Shown here piece after piece: positions 21,623 through 35,800 of a stretch of DNA of 64,000 nt. The notes beneath the pieces are model-generated. The model worked only from the letters and a program-made list of their open reading frames with translations. It made no database searches and was not told the origin of the DNA. Origin of the DNA: Pezicula radicicola (taxonomy: Eukaryota; Ascomycota; Leotiomycetes; Helotiales; Dermateaceae); NCBI GenBank assembly GCA_003008705.1, contig PDUO01000007.1, positions 402,123-466,122 of the forward strand. Reading direction: 5' to 3'. The stretch's first letter is position 1. Every line of letters begins with the position of its first letter. A program made the translations under genes and the position numbers.

Positions 21623-24010
21623 AGCAATGTTAGCCCTAGGTATGGGAGATTTCCAACAAAGGCTTTGGCTAGAAAATTCTCCTTTCCCTCCTTAAAGCTT
21701 TCTCAACAGCACCCGCCCACAATAATTATCGGATACCCAGCCGATCCAACCCGGGTGTCTCTAAGGCCACTTTTATCTTTTGCTGAAGTACTCGGAGCGC
21801 AAGAGATTTAGGCAGCTATCGGGTGTGGGCCGTTGGTATCACAGCATAGCAAGGAATGTGTGTCTATGGATGTATAGATGTATAGTATATAGCGGCACTA
21901 GCAGTCATTGAAGTCAATAGTAGCCTAGAAAGGGGCGCGTTGAATCAGGCATAAAGAAGGTATATCTTACAGCTGTACAACTGTTGACAATGGGACTGCG
22001 GGCCAATGTCAGCACGCAATGGTCTGACGGATGTCCTCACAGCAAGGTCCGCAGAAAGGTCAGGGCGAGAGGTACTCGAAAGAGGAATTACTGATATTAT
22101 CGGCGGGGTAGTATGAAGCAAAGATTATTCCGAGTAGCCAAGTGAGATAGTAGTAGTAGTTCGTTGGCAACACACGAGCATTGCCGTTGGTTGATCTGGA
22201 TAGGTAAGGTACTATACAGCAGTAGTATTAAGGTTCGCGGGTAGGATAGAAAAAGCAAGACGAAAGCGGGTCTGACAAGCTCTGTGCCTGACCCCCAAGA
22301 AGAAAGGTCCTCAGAAGAATGGCTGCAGGATCTCGAAAGGTTGGGATGCCTCTATTGTCGAGGAAGTGGAGGAATGCACATTTCAATTGTCATAGATTTT
22401 GGACCGTGGTCGGACAGGGTTCGGATATTTACGAAAGCCAACGAGCGAACGAACGGCGGTTGAGCAGCAGGGCAGCTGAAAAAAGCAGCTTCCCAGTTTT
22501 CCAAGCCCGCGACTGAGAATGTACCGTAGTAAATGCGGACGGGTGAATCAGAGGGAGGAGCAAGCAATTTGGGGGCATAGAACTAGGCGCGATAACTGAA
22601 TAGGATTTTAGGACGGCGGTTGCAGGCACTGTATCATAGCATTACCACGTACAGTAGCTTGCGATAGAGCACTAGCCAGAGAAATGAGGGATTCACCATG
22701 GAAATGACATGGCATTTGATCTGGATCGGTGCTGTTTGCGGTGTGTGGCTGCCCTGTGCACGCACGCAAGTCACCAGAGTCTAGCGTTTAAGCAGCCTAG
22801 CACCACTGTAGGGAGTTACCACCACGAGGGAACCACGTCTGAGAGGCTCTTGGTGCTCAAAGTAGTGGTCCTTGTACTTACGGGCTATGTGAGGTACAAG
22901 AGCCTTAGATATGTGTTCCTGCGTCGGTTGGCTGATCTTTATCATCCTTTCTGATCTGGCCGTGCGAATAGATGGCTGCTTCACTACTTCAGACCAACGA
23001 GAAGTCACATCTCAGCGTGGATCCTGCATCCTGCATGAGGAGTCGCTGTAAATGATGTGTTTTTTGCTACCCTGTTACCTATACTGCCCTGTGCTTCGTA
23101 CGAAGTAGTTGCCGTGTCTTCCCCCGAGAGTACCGCGCCCACAGCGAGAAGCGCAAGCGCACCCTGAAGCACCGAGTATCTATCTCCACGGTCTCCCTTA
23201 GACTTTCGGCAACCAAAAGCCATCCGTCATTGTTGCAACCTCGCCGTGGGCATTATTGGGGGACCTAACATACTTGGCGTCGCCCAAAAATACCTGTAAT
23301 ATACCTCCGTATCCTCAACACCTATCACGACGAGAGCATCTGCCGGTTCTTCCAGATCTCCCTATCGCTACGAAGGTAGGAGTCCCTCGATCAATCACCA
23401 TCTTGCCATCGATCCCTCGTCCTCCCTCCGACCCCAACGCGCGCCAACACAGCACAGCATGCGTCACAGCAGGCACTGGTGTGTGCACATCGAATGGCAG
23501 GTAATGAAAGTGGCGTATATGCATTTTATGCATTCGTCCCAAGTTCTCCATATGTATCCCCAGGGCAACCCTGATCAATAGTAGTCCCCTATCGCCTATC
23601 GTCTGCAGCTCTCTGCGCTTTTCAACGGTTGTAAGTCTATGCAAGATTGCGCTCTCAATAGGTTCATCGAAACAGGAAGTGAGGCCGGCGCAATGTGTTA
23701 GCGGTGTCCTAACGCTGTGTCGCTTGTGGTGAGCCATTGATGGCCAGTCGAGCCAGTTAACTTGCACCGGAAAGAGGCGGCATATTTGCATCGTCAAACA
23801 CTGCGGGTGAGACGGAGGGTAAAAGGGGGGTGGATATCGACTGACGAGGACCAAGTATTTGGAGCTACCATGCAACCCGAAGTCAGGAACGCCTGGAACA
23901 ATCTCCTTCGTTTGCAGTCCTTTAAATTTTATTTTCAGGAGGCTTCCAGGAGAACCAACGAATTGAACAAGTGCTTCAGTGATCGAGGACAGATCACATG
24001 ATAATGTCAC
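21623..24010. other. Gene-free stretch upstream of PHD gene
   Basis: Contains many antisense short frames, the longest 231 codons on the minus strand at 23315-24010, none with recognisable composition. A perfect tacgaagta lies at 23099-23107 and a CACGTG near 24007. The proximal part is probably the promoter and leader of the PHD gene. Confidence 0.35.
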
Positions 24011-27000
24011 GTGGCGTTTCCTGCGAGGTTCTACTAGGTACCAGAGTTTGAAGTCTCTTAATGTACCTCTTCTTTGCCCTAAGTTAGTTGGTGCGTATGT
24101 TTTTATTACCTTAGAAAATGAGCAGATATATGTTCTCTGAAAATTATTAGCAAGGTATGCATTCTAAGCCTCACATCCAGAGGCTCAAACATCATTGTAT
24201 ATACTCCTCTCGAGGCACTACTCAAGGTAACTTAATGGGGCAAGTCACTGCAAGTGTGCAACCAATTTATCGCACCATTTTACATCTTGGCACAATGCGA
24301 TGACTCCATTACAGCTGAACTCGACACTGGGGGCCTATTAAATACAATTACACTGTGGTGATTTTTGTCCTTTTTCTGTTTCTGCTGACAATTCAAAAAC
24401 AGATACCTTGGAAATTGTGGTTATCGAAAACTTTTATAGTGCGTAGCTTCAGCAGAACTAACTAGACATACCTCATAGACCGGCCAAGAATGCCATTGGC
24501 GGAGGTGTTCTCTTGGACTGGATGCTATTATTATTGTAATTAGCGACAAGAAACATTTCTCATAATATGCCGAAATTCATGACTCTAATGCTAGCAAGAC
24601 CAAAGATTTATCACCTCTGCCGCAAAGGCAAAGATCCTTTCAAGCCTACTATATGCTCGCTTAAATTAACAACGAGGTCTCAAGTGGCAGAATCGCCACT
24701 GCTTCTAGTATTGTAAGAAATGTATAAAGGCCCTCCTTTTTTTTTGGCAAAAGCTACTGGGTTCTCAGAAACGTTACTGAGATTTCCGTCTATAATTGAA
24801 TGCTATTATAAGGAGGCTGGGTGACGAGGTTGAGTTGTTAAAAAAGCCCGAAGCAGTGAGTTGTCTTTAAGCGAGCGCATGTGCTTTCATTGAAGTAAAC
24901 GATCAACGTATAGAGTTGACCTGCCTTGTACATTAGGCATAGGTAAAAAAGGAAAAGAGCTGTCTGCATCCTTGTTGGCTTCAATCTGTTGGCATATATT
25001 TAATTTTTAATTCACAACTCTACTACTTCGTATAGTTGCCCAACCTTGCTAGTATAGACTAAAAGTCACTGCTTCCTAGTGTAATCCTAATAGGATAAAA
25101 ACGAATACCATCTTATCCTTATCTACAACTTGCAAATAACACTAGTACCAAAGACGTATAAACCCCCTATTTGGATTTAACCTCGCTTAAGATATAATTA
25201 ATATCAATAGTCTTAACCTCACCTTAGTTCAATCCCCAAAATCCCACCAATCTCAAAAAAGAAACGGCAATAGCAAACTGTAGAAACAGAAACCAGGCGA
25301 ACTGATTTTTTGTATTTGGCGGTAACCCGTTAGAAGGGGCTCTTAGAGCTTTGCTTCTACTTCTATGGCAAGGAACTAGCTTAAATTTTAGTGTTAGTCT
25401 GAGTTGTAACTGTAAGATAGGATGTCAAAGATCCTTACAGGTGCTACCTCTCGGTTTGACAAGAAAAGAAATTTAGTATTAGGGATTTTATACCCTAGCT
25501 GCGGACTGGTAGAATATAGATTAGATATTTCCAAGATTAACCTCACCTTAGCGCGACAACAACAAAAAACAATACAACTAAGAGGATTCAGTTTATTAAT
25601 CTAACTCTCAGAGAGAAATCTATAGGCACGAAGTTTAACCTAAGCCTGTTGCAAAGATGATTTATAGAGAAGGTTACACCTCTTAGAAAAGAAATCTACT
25701 AGCTTTCTATAGCCCTGTGGTAGTTTTCGGACAATTTCTAGAGAGTTAGTGTCGCCTAATATAATTACATGCTATTAGTATAAACATTATATCCTTATTT
25801 TTATAAGTTGTTAAGGCCCTATTTCAGCCAGATTCGTGGCTCCTAAAATTAAGCTTTATACATAGAAATCACGTTATTTTGTATATTATCTAGGTCTAAT
25901 CCAATGCCTCCTATTTTATATATAAAGCCTAGCCTCTGCCCTTGTAATTTAGAAGGCAAGTACTTACAATTCACTTATATATATATATATATACTATACC
26001 ATTTCTATAATACCGAAGTTCTATAGTTAGTTACATTTCCTTCTCTTATAAAGGGGGAGAATTTATCCTTAGTTATTAATCTTATTAAAGTATAAACCCT
26101 ACTATTTAGATTTTTATATTAAATTAGGTAGAGAAGCGAGGTATAAACTAAATTTTCTTTTCTTGTACTAAGTACTACTCTCTATTCTCTTATATTTATA
26201 TCAATGCAATTTTTTTATAGCTCGATGTAATTATTATTTAGACTTATATATATATAGTAGAAATGGGAGAAATGGGAGAATATAGAATATTAGCCTAAGA
26301 CTCTGAATTGTCTAGCTTCTCAACTTAATAGGAGCCAATAAGGCTATATATACATGAATTGGACATCGGAAACCCCGAAAACCCCATATAAAATCAGGCC
26401 ATCTAGATGTCACTGGTGTGTATGTGTGTAGAGTTAATTTAGAGTCCGTTCTAAGGCCGAAGGCCTTATACAGACTTAGTTCTATATACCTAGCTAAGGT
26501 ACAGTTATATGGCTTATAAGGGAGTACAAATCCTTAGAATACCCTTATCGAATAAGTGCTGCTATCCCTATATAAGTGGTATAGCTCTTCTGCCATATAT
26601 AGTTGTTTGTAGGAGACTCTAGAATTCTCTGCTCTTTATTTCTTTATATACAACTGCCCTACAGTATGCATTACTTTCTGTCTTTCTGTCTTTATTATAT
26701 ATTTGTATTTAGACAGCCACTTCTCTGGAAGGAGACTCTCTTCTCTCTTCATCGAAATATCAAGCACCTTTCTAGAGAACTTCTAGTTATGAGCCGCGTA
26801 TATTTTCCTTTCTACCGTTTCTATACCTATGAATCAAAAATGCCCGGAGCAATATCTCCCTCTGTATATAATAAGCCTTCGTGATGATTGCATTCGCGTG
26901 TCGAGAACACCGGCCTCGGACAGTGGGCAGCCCTACGCATCGAGGGAAAGCGTCTCCTGCTAAAAAAACTCTTCAAATCATCCTTGTCTGCAAAGTTCTA

Positions 27001-28650
27001 GATGTCACTGGTGCGTAAGTCTAGACCATTGATCTGCACAGATGATAGCCTTTTGGCTGTTATTCGGTAATGAGGATATACCTCTTAAACACGTAATATA
27101 AGGCGCACATGTAGTTATGTTATAGCAACTGAAATCTGCGAAAGAGAGTATAGTAACTATAGAGTATTTTCCACTGCTTCTGTAAAGATCTTTGTAAACT
27201 TCTAAGTAAATTAAGTGCTTGTTTTATGAAGGAGTGGAGTCGGGCTCTGCCCCAGCATAATTTAGTGCAAGGCCCATACAAAATTACTGCTCGCCAGTAT
27301 AATCTTCCTCTCTTTATCAACAGCACGATTTTCATCTAAAGCTTCGTTTTTCCCACCCACCTTCCCTATAGTCTATGTACATAGTTAGTTAGCCCCATCA
27401 TGGGAGCGTTGGCAGCAAACAGGTACCCCAGAGCATTATTTCCCATACAAATTAGGAGTAATTCGATGTTGCCGTATGGGCCAAACTGCTCTGGGCGTGC
27501 TGGTTTAGGCGCTGCACTCTGGCAAGGCACGAAATAAGACAATATTGAAACCGTTTATATTGATAATAGCGATTGACTTGGTAAGTCCAAAATCAACGAA
27601 GCAATTCGACGAAATGGTATGAATAAAACTAGCTATTTATACGAACAAAGATTATTAAAGGCAGGAAATAAAGGTACAGTTTCTGACTATAAGCTAAACA
27701 GGTATGTATATAGTTATATAGAGTAGTATAGACATTAATTAATTGCCTTATAATAGAACAATTTGTTAAGTAGTATATTTTTTCAACCATAGCACTTTCG
27801 CTTAGATCATTTACTAAAACTTTTAATATGTCCTCTTTAAACATTGTTAAACTCTATGGACAGTCGGCTTTATAAAGCATAGACATTAAGTACTAAATAG
27901 ATGCTGTACAAGCTGTAAATAATCGTTTAGAAGCTCGGGTGTTAAGTAAGGGCTAGAGCAGAAAATAGATAGTCCTAATGATAGGCTGTGAAGGTTTTTT
28001 ATTGGAGTGTCAAGTCTACAACTTCTAGTAAGCGGCAAGAAGCTAAGACGTGCTCTCGTTTCTAAACAATGGTCACGAGCTTACATTTTCTCTTTGTGGA
28101 AGATATAACCTGATCTACTAGAGCTATAGCTTGGAAACATTGCATAAAGTCGCCGAAAACAGGAAGGTATATGCTCGAAGCTGACTTGATCAACATATCG
28201 AATATACAATACCGGTAACAAGACACAGCCCCATCAATTACATGCAGCAGCATAAGAAGAAGCCCCTCCTAAATTACAAGTGTCCAGACGAACATAGCCC
28301 TTTACCCTTTAAAAGAACAAACTGGTGCCTTCAGCACTTGAAACATCACTTGACAGTAATCACCAAAGCCCCCCCCCCTATTACCTACAAGTTACATAAA
28401 AAAAAGAGAAAGAAAGTTCAGTCCAACCGGTTTACAATCAGCAAAACTAACATCAGTAACCCGCACCTCCGTATCCTAAATCGCTCCTTTACCTCAATCA
28501 GTACACTTCTTACAAAGGAATATCAGAAGCCAACTGGTATTCCTTCTAGTTTCGTACAAGTTTACGGACTGGTGCGGACTAGAAAAAACGTCAAAGAGCG
28601 AGGCTCCCCCTCGCTCTCCGCAGATCGTAGATCATCAGAAGAGAAACTAA
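24011..28650. other. AT-rich gene-poor island
   Basis: Base composition drops to clearly AT-rich, with frequent TA steps, a (TA)n run near 25978, short tandem agaaatgggag at 26260-26280 and many stops in all frames. I find no intact gene. Two copies of tctagatgtcactggtg lie at 26402-26418 and 26997-27013. Fits RIP-damaged repeats, but no element could be recognised. Confidence 0.5.
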
Positions 28651-28651
28651 A

Positions 28652-28918
28652 CTATTTCCTCACTCTACAAACAATGATGAATCGTGATGGTGCGCGGTCC
28701 TCCGTCTCCTTGCCTCCCCAGTCTCTCAAGGCAGACTTATTTCTACCTGGTATTAGCGTACCGTACTTGTTAAAAGTGAAAGCTGGGTAATCCTGGCTAC
28801 CATGGTTACGACTTACTAAGCGTATATGCTTATGAGTCTGAGCGGCAAGCGCATCGACAACAGTAAAGATATCTGACCTCGGAAGTCGGCTTTTGGTTAG
28901 GGCCAAAAAGAACAGCAC
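28652..28918 (-). other. Short open frame of uncertain status
   Basis: An 88-codon minus-strand frame reads fairly protein-like in its middle (PRSDIFTVVDALAAQTHKHI, DYPAFTFNKYGTLIPG). It sits at the edge of the AT-rich island, has no family I recognise and may be a fragment of a decayed gene. A plus-strand frame at 28242-28790 overlaps it antisense and looks less likely. Confidence 0.25.
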
Positions 28919-30776
28919 ATCAATATATATCCTATCGCACTAGGTGGGAAAAGGTGGAAGTGGAGAGGAAAATCATAACAGCTTCCGACCCGATGAGTAG
29001 TACCGGTACGTAAGTTCCGTGCCGTCACAGTAAGCACAGTATGTACACAGAATAGATTAGGGACCCTAGATCGGATCGGGATTAACGGGTTTCGCGGGGG
29101 TAAATGAAATTGACGGAAAGGTTTCCCTTTCTATTCTCTTTTGCTTTTAACTTTGAAAGTACAGTAAGTACAAGATTGGATTGACTGACGTTCCGTGAGA
29201 ATAAAGTTGGTTGGTCATCGAGATGAAGTAGATCGTCATCATTTGCCATTCCGGGTAGATCTATCGATAATGTTATAATGTCTTAGATCTGTGAGAGATA
29301 CGAGATAGATGGACACATGATGGTGATGATCTACTGTCATGTCCAGTATGAGTAGGTACCGAGTACTGTAACTGACAGGATGACGATAATCATGACAACC
29401 TGACTCAGTAAGTGCCTCATCAAGCCACACGCATCACAGTCCGCCACACATCCCACCATCAACGCCCTACTCTGCAACTATACTCCGTATTCCATATGAA
29501 GTTAAATAGGAAAGGGCCTCATCGAGGCGACGATACCAGTACAATGCAAACAGTAGGAGTTAGTCCGACACTTTGATCGCAATTCTGACTCAAGTTTTAA
29601 GACGATTCAGTTGTACTTGAACTAGGTTCCATGGATCTCAAACCCAAACCCCAAAAGGATCTTCTCACGACACAAGCTAATGAGCTACAAGGTAGATACT
29701 TACTTTAGTACTCACACAAGACACTACACAGATAAAAGGCACAGACTTCGTGCCCAACCTTCTCAAAAGATCTTAAAATGCATACCTTTATCTTAACACA
29801 AGCCTCACACTAAGCGCTTAGAAACTACGAGATAGAAACAAAAAGAGGACACCTCCTTGTCCCCAAGCCTGTCCAAAGGGAACGTGCAATAATGTTTTTT
29901 TTTGGGGTTTTTTTTTGGGTTTTTTTTGCAAAACAGCTTTGTAAGAACTTACCGATATGGACGGGAAGTGACAGGCTTAGGAACAACTGTATCGAGACTA
30001 TATCGTCTTCTAGTAAAGTCAAATCTCTGCGGCTCGACTCTGGAAGGTGTGTTGGCAGGCGAGAGAGGTTTCTTTGGTTCGCGTTGACAGAGGACTTGGA
30101 CTTATTATCCGGGTTTACGAGATATTAGTAACGAACGTTCTCTGGATGATGGTTGAAAGCGCGAATGCGTTGGGAACTAGGATTAGATGACCTCCTTGAC
30201 TTTGGGACAACTGCAACTGGCGGTTCGAGCATCGGGGAAGCTTCACCATCCAGTCAATTTGACCGCGAAACCAGGTACCTGTGTGTTCTCGAAGCGTTTG
30301 AGAAGAACGTGGTGTCGAAAGCTGCAGAAGCCTAGATGTGTGATTTTATCAAATCACAACTGTTCAAGTTGCGAATAAAGTGCGATTTTATCTTTGGCTC
30401 AAAGATTTGTCGATGGACATTAAAGCTAGCTAATATCGCGAACAGGAAACTACTCTGTTCGTTATGTCTGGGTACTCGTCGTATTGTAAAGTGGATTAAA
30501 AAGATCTTTTTTCCTGCTGCTGTGTCGCCTTTTTCATAAATTCATCAAATTTGACACGCCCGCTGCTGATGATTTGGACTTTCCGCTGTCCACCCGCTTT
30601 CCCATAAAATCCTCTTCTCTTGACTCCGATCACCAGGTCCCAAAAAACAAGACGACACCTTCTTCTAAGCTACACCTGCTCTTTTGCCCGTCGTTTCAAA
30701 TCATGGAGGTTTGATGTGAGATGAATTTCGATTTTTTTTGTCGTGATTCGCCAAATAAATGGAACAAAAGAAATTA
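28919..30776. other. Gene-free stretch
   Basis: Contains a T/G homopolymer tract (29894-29928) and only short overlapping frames. No gene supported. The right end lies downstream of the Rua1-type factor and likely holds its terminator. Confidence 0.35.
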
Positions 30777-32810
30777 TTATATCATCGTCGATAGGCCTTC
30801 TAATGGTGACATTGTTTTATGGACGGATCCGGGACGGTTTGTTGGCGTGTTGGTCGTTGAGTTGCCGTTGGAGCTTTGAGGTGTTTGCGGTTCCATCTTC
30901 GGTTTTGCCATATGACTCGCTCCTAGCGCTCGAGTGTGAGACGACTCTCGTCTTCGCTTCGGCGCATCTTTGATTTTAGGGTGTGTATGGCATTTGTAGG
31001 CGTGTCTAAACCAGGTAGTCCCCTTCTTCTTGCTGCTCACAAGAGCTACCCATTCATTACACTGTTGATTGTGAGAACATATACTTGTGAGAATTAATGA
31101 ATGATGACTTACGCTGCCACAGAGACCTTCCCATACGTCTGGATTTCCATCCATGCGCCGCGTTTCATTTGGTTCTTGGCTAGAAAGGGTTAGTTCCAAG
31201 TGGTCTAAAAGAGTTCGTTTCGAAGCACGTGACTCGGGCTGAACAATCAGAATACTTACAATGGACTGCCCGTTGCGGCTGAGATACCGTGAGTAAATGA
31301 TTTATCATACCAGAAGGCAGAGTTCTTCAGAACAAGCCACCTTCCAGGCTTGCAGATACCGCACCATCCCTCTCTTCTGTTTCCATGACCTCGAACCCAG
31401 CGTGGCGTGTACAGGTCGTTCTCGAAGCGAAGTTCCTGTGAAACGAGTTAGTGTCTCATAGTTTGAAAAGCACGCAAAAGAGAAAAATATACCTGTTCGT
31501 GTGGAATTAAATCCGGATCGGATGGGTTCATGTCTTCAGGTGGTGGTGGGACTTGCTCTTCGTGAAGAGAGGCATAGAGGTCCGGTGGGTCCGAGAGGTC
31601 CGTGTAGTGAGAATGTAGCGAATGTGGATCAGCATTTGACTGTAACATACGGAACAGACCATGGGAGAGAAGTGGAGGCGGCGTCTCAAACTGGTGAGGT
31701 TCGTGATACGAGTGAGAAGGAAGAAGCATGCTGTTTCGATGAAAACCATTGTTTGACATAAGGAAAGGATGCTGTTGATTTTGTAGATTGCTCATATTAA
31801 GAGGCAGCTGCGCGTTTGGGAGAGTAGGTGAAGAGTGTCGGGATGACATGCGCGGTGGGTGAGGATTGAAGCTTTCGTGACCATGATGATACACAAAGGG
31901 TGAAGGTCGGCGATTCGGTGTTGGCGCATAAGACCCAGTCGACCATCGCTTGCTGGTCCCTCCTCTATTGTCCATATTGTAAGGCGCCGATCGCATACTC
32001 GGTCGTGGTGAAGGAGAAGCGCGACCACGACTCTGCGTTCGAACGAGTTCGGATCTATTCTGAGGGGTCATTCTAGGCGATGCTACCGGCGACAATTGTG
32101 TAGAGGACATCAACGAATTGCGGTTTGATGGCGGTGGGTAATCCGAACTAAAAGATGGTGCTTCCGATAATGTCGCTGAAAAGTCTTCATAAGATGGCAT
32201 CTCTGATAGACCTGTCGTTGACATGGTGAAAGACGAGCCTGATAATCGCCGCGAGGTATACGCATGCTCGAAGTTAAGTTGCTCGTTGTCCGTTCCAGAT
32301 CCAGAATACCTTAAATCAAGAATTGGTACGTTCTCATCAGTCGTGTATGCCTGGCCCATGTGCATATCAGTATCCAAACTTTGCATATCCATATTCTCTT
32401 CACACGGCTTCGTAGTCCAGCCATCTGTTCTTCAGTTAGTCCACGATTCATTGCACGCGCTGTACGTTATTCAGCGACTCACTGTTTCCGATGGATGAAG
32501 GATAAAAGTCCTGGTGTACTGAGTAGGTCTGAGGAAGCCCATCTGGGTGCATTTGATGCTCCTGGTGCTGGTGGTGGTGTTCTCCATGCATTCCACCGTG
32601 TTGCATGTGCTGTTCGTTGTGTAACTGCTGCATTGGCATAGTTGAAGAGTCCCAGGCAGGTAGTGATGTGTACTCTTCTGGCATGCAATACGAGAATCCG
32701 GTCTCATGTATCGTTGCTGGCCGAGGTCTAGTCACAGCCTGAGGAACCGACGGCGACGACCACATTCCAAGTCCCACAGGCTCCGACTTTACACTCTCAG
32801 AAGGGTTCAT
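30777..32810 (-). CDS. Rua1 C-terminal-domain transcription factor
   Basis: Exons 32810-32483, 32424-31493, 31435-31260, 31179-31113 and 31061-30777 give 595 aa. The first 420 residues are low-complexity (His/Gln-, Ser- and Pro-rich), as in activation regions. The C-terminal third is the conserved block of the Rua1 family: LYTPRWVRGHGNRREGWCGI, KPGRWLVLKNSAFWYDKSFT, QEPNETRRMDGNPDVWEGLC and SKKKGTTWFRHAYKCHTH, with CxxC and H/C pairs fitting zinc binding. The family takes its name from Ustilago Rua1, regulator of ustilagic acid synthesis; the target here is unknown. After it comes a basic PKRRRE stretch, a likely nuclear signal. All introns are GT-AG and two interrupt the zinc region. Confidence 0.9.
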
Positions 32811-35800
32811 AGTGGCAGCAGAGAAAGACCGAGGAGGATAGTCTCTTCTGAATTTGCTGTTGGGGTTGAAAGTAAAGGAAGGTTGCTGTATCTGTTGGCG
32901 TCTGAACGAGTGTGTAAGTAGATACTTCGGAGGGGTTTGCTGCGGGATGCCTCACAGTCGGGCCTCTTGGTTAGGGTCCATGACGATAACCTCCACCTTT
33001 ATTGAATAGTCCGAAGCCGATCAATGTGGCCCTGTGTAGCTCGTCGTCAGCCACGATGTCTTAAGGAAAGGTTGTAAAGAGTATCCACTGACACTAGGGT
33101 TCGGAGGAATACTGGGTACCGCGTAGGGCTTGTGTCGTTTTGTAACTTACAGGATGGATTAAGATCGGATGATATGCAACTCTCGGGTTTATGCTGCTCG
33201 TCCGAGGGTGGTGTAAGGAATGCGTAGAGTTTCTGTGGTGCTCTTCCGTGAAACGAAATTGGACAACGGTGCCTCGCGCTGAGGATGTGGTGTGAATTAG
33301 GGTGTATTCAGTGATGGTGGCGGCGCAGAAATGAATGTGGTGAGTTGTACTATGCGGCGATGGTATAGAACAAGCTCGTTTGTGGATCGACGCAGGCCGG
33401 CTTGAAGTAGATGAGAGCCAGCTCCCAGTATATAGAGCAGAGGAAAGTGAAATTAAAGACCGTAAAAGGAGTGACTGGGCGAATAGAATAGAAAGAGTTG
33501 CGATTGGGACGACGCGAAAAAGGTGGAAGAGGGGCAGTGCAGATACCCTAGAGGTATATGAGAAGAGAGTAGGTCGAGGGAGGCCTGCCGCGGCTTGCTC
33601 CATTCAACAGCCTTGTCCGGGATGTGCACTCTCGCTCTGCACCCATGCTGGTTGTCCTGATACAAATCCAAACCTGACAAAACTTGTGTAGTGAGGAGGT
33701 CTGGAATCACTCTTGGCCGAAGACCTCTTGGCTTTGAGCAGGGGGGAGGGGGGGGTCTAATTGTCAGTGTGTCGTTACCCAAGTGCTCGCTTCTGCTTCT
33801 CGGACCAGAGACCGACGTCCCTGGGGATCGTCTTAGCCTCCTTACGGTCACTTCAGTCCAGAAGGGGGTGGCTTGTCACGTCTCATGCAGACCACAACCG
33901 CGCCCTATGGCCCATACGTGGGGTAATCCGGGTTCAGAAGGGACAGGCTGAGTGAGTATATGATGCACAGGGCCCACCAACCTTTGCGCGCTCAGAGAGA
34001 TGCGAGATCTGTCCTCACTCTCGTTCCACCTGGGCCACGGACAGCCCGAAAGAGAAATCTCTTGTCTCTGTCTGTAACGTTTGGGGGCATCCTGATAACT
34101 TTCTGAATTTGCTTGTTCAAGTACCTAGTGTGAGCTACCTGAAATCAGCCATCGCCAATGGGGTACCGATTCTACCGAAGATTCCCTGGCCATGGGACGG
34201 TAGATGTGTGTAAGTCGAAGAGTAACTGTGCGCAACTACTTACTCGAGGACGCCCCTCCCACTCACGATGACCACCAACCAAGCTGTCAAGCAAGGATAG
34301 TGTTTGGCCGCAAGGTTCCGGGTGTTGTTTGAGGATCTCCCACACGGCAGGGGACCTCCCTCGACGTTGTGGATGTAACTTTGTACAGCGAAGCATATTA
34401 TCAGCCCCAAATATGACCAGCAGAAGTGGCGCGCACTGGGAAAGTGCGAAAGAAAGATGATAAAAGACCCGTGAGCGCTCAACGGGCGCAATGTTGGACC
34501 AGATTTACCACATTTTACCACATTTACCACATTTACCACATGAAGTCCGAACATGAGAAGGTGGATGTAGGAGGAACGAAGATGATCCAACACGTTTGCC
34601 CACATGCCGAGTGTCTCTTTTCGGATGGGTATCGTGGGTATCGTAGGTATTACTCTCGTACAGTACTCTATTTGCGCCTGTCAGATTGGAGGTCGTTGCG
34701 GATGGAGGAGCTTGAGCCTGTCGAGCCCACCAGTACAAGTTTCAAAGATGTCGTTGGAGCACTGGCGCTTGGCCCAATTGAGCTTAAATGACAGGGCGCG
34801 AAACCGTCGTCTGCCGTCGCTTAAGTCAGGTCCCCTCTCCGCTGATCTTCAACCCTGCCCTGACCTCCACACTGAAACATGAGAATCCCTGTCCCTTTTT
34901 TTTTTCCCCCTTCCGCGGTCGCTCCAGTACAGTTAGATGCAGCAACTCCAGCATCACTTCAACCACTTCACCACCTACCCAGTTTTCACCTGACACCAAA
35001 CTGTGCTCCCAAGGTCACCGCGTTTCTGCTCTGTCTATCACACCCAGTCGGATGGGATTCTTCAGAAGATCTGAGACCAGGCTGACTTCTAGAAAAAGTC
35101 TCCCAAAGTCAGTCTGATACCTGTGTGGAAGAACATAAAACCTCAGAAGATCTCACCGTTCACTCCACATGTATCAACGTTGTGTCGTTCGCTCCAACTT
35201 TAGTTTTTGGTCCGTCAAGTCTTCTTGTCGCGTTGGCACATCCGGACGATAGTTCGGACCGTCATGAACCGTCAGCCCAGATAGTGGGAAGGATCACGAT
35301 TCTTGTTTCTGTACTGTACGGTACAAGTTTCTGCTGCATAGAAAGTACTTAGTCTGTTCCTTGCTTGCTTGGGCTGTCAACCTACCCTGCTCCCATGATG
35401 GCTGATATTAATTCAAGATTGCACGATCCCAAAAACAGATACTTTTTTGCTTTCTTTGCGCTCCCGCTCCACACCACCAGATCTCCCGTTCCTGTCTTGG
35501 GAAAAAGAGTCAAAAGATGCTGGCTGCAGTTCCCTGCGGGGGAGAAGCTCGGCGGGATGGTCGGCTTCAAAGTGCAAGGAGTCCTCGTCGAGTCGCATGA
35601 ACTTCTCTGCTCGAATGGGAAAGTAGGACTTGCCCGAAGTAGAGATCACCTGTCAATATCACAGCTCATTATGAGGATCTTTGGCTCAATGAATCCCATC
35701 GCTTACCAGGGTTCTGCGTTGAAAAAAGATAATAATAATACACGCGTACACGCGTCCGGGTAGGTACCATCTGGACGTGATCGCGACCATACCTATCGGT

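Noticed and set aside
23315..24010. 231-codon minus-strand frame
   Set aside because: Composition looks random (Cys/His/Arg-rich, no hydrophobic core pattern), with antisense frames of similar quality; no family recognised.
33094..33603. 169-codon minus-strand frame upstream of the Rua1-type factor
   Set aside because: Ser/His/Thr-rich translation of C/T-rich leader-like DNA; overlapped by open frames on the other strand.
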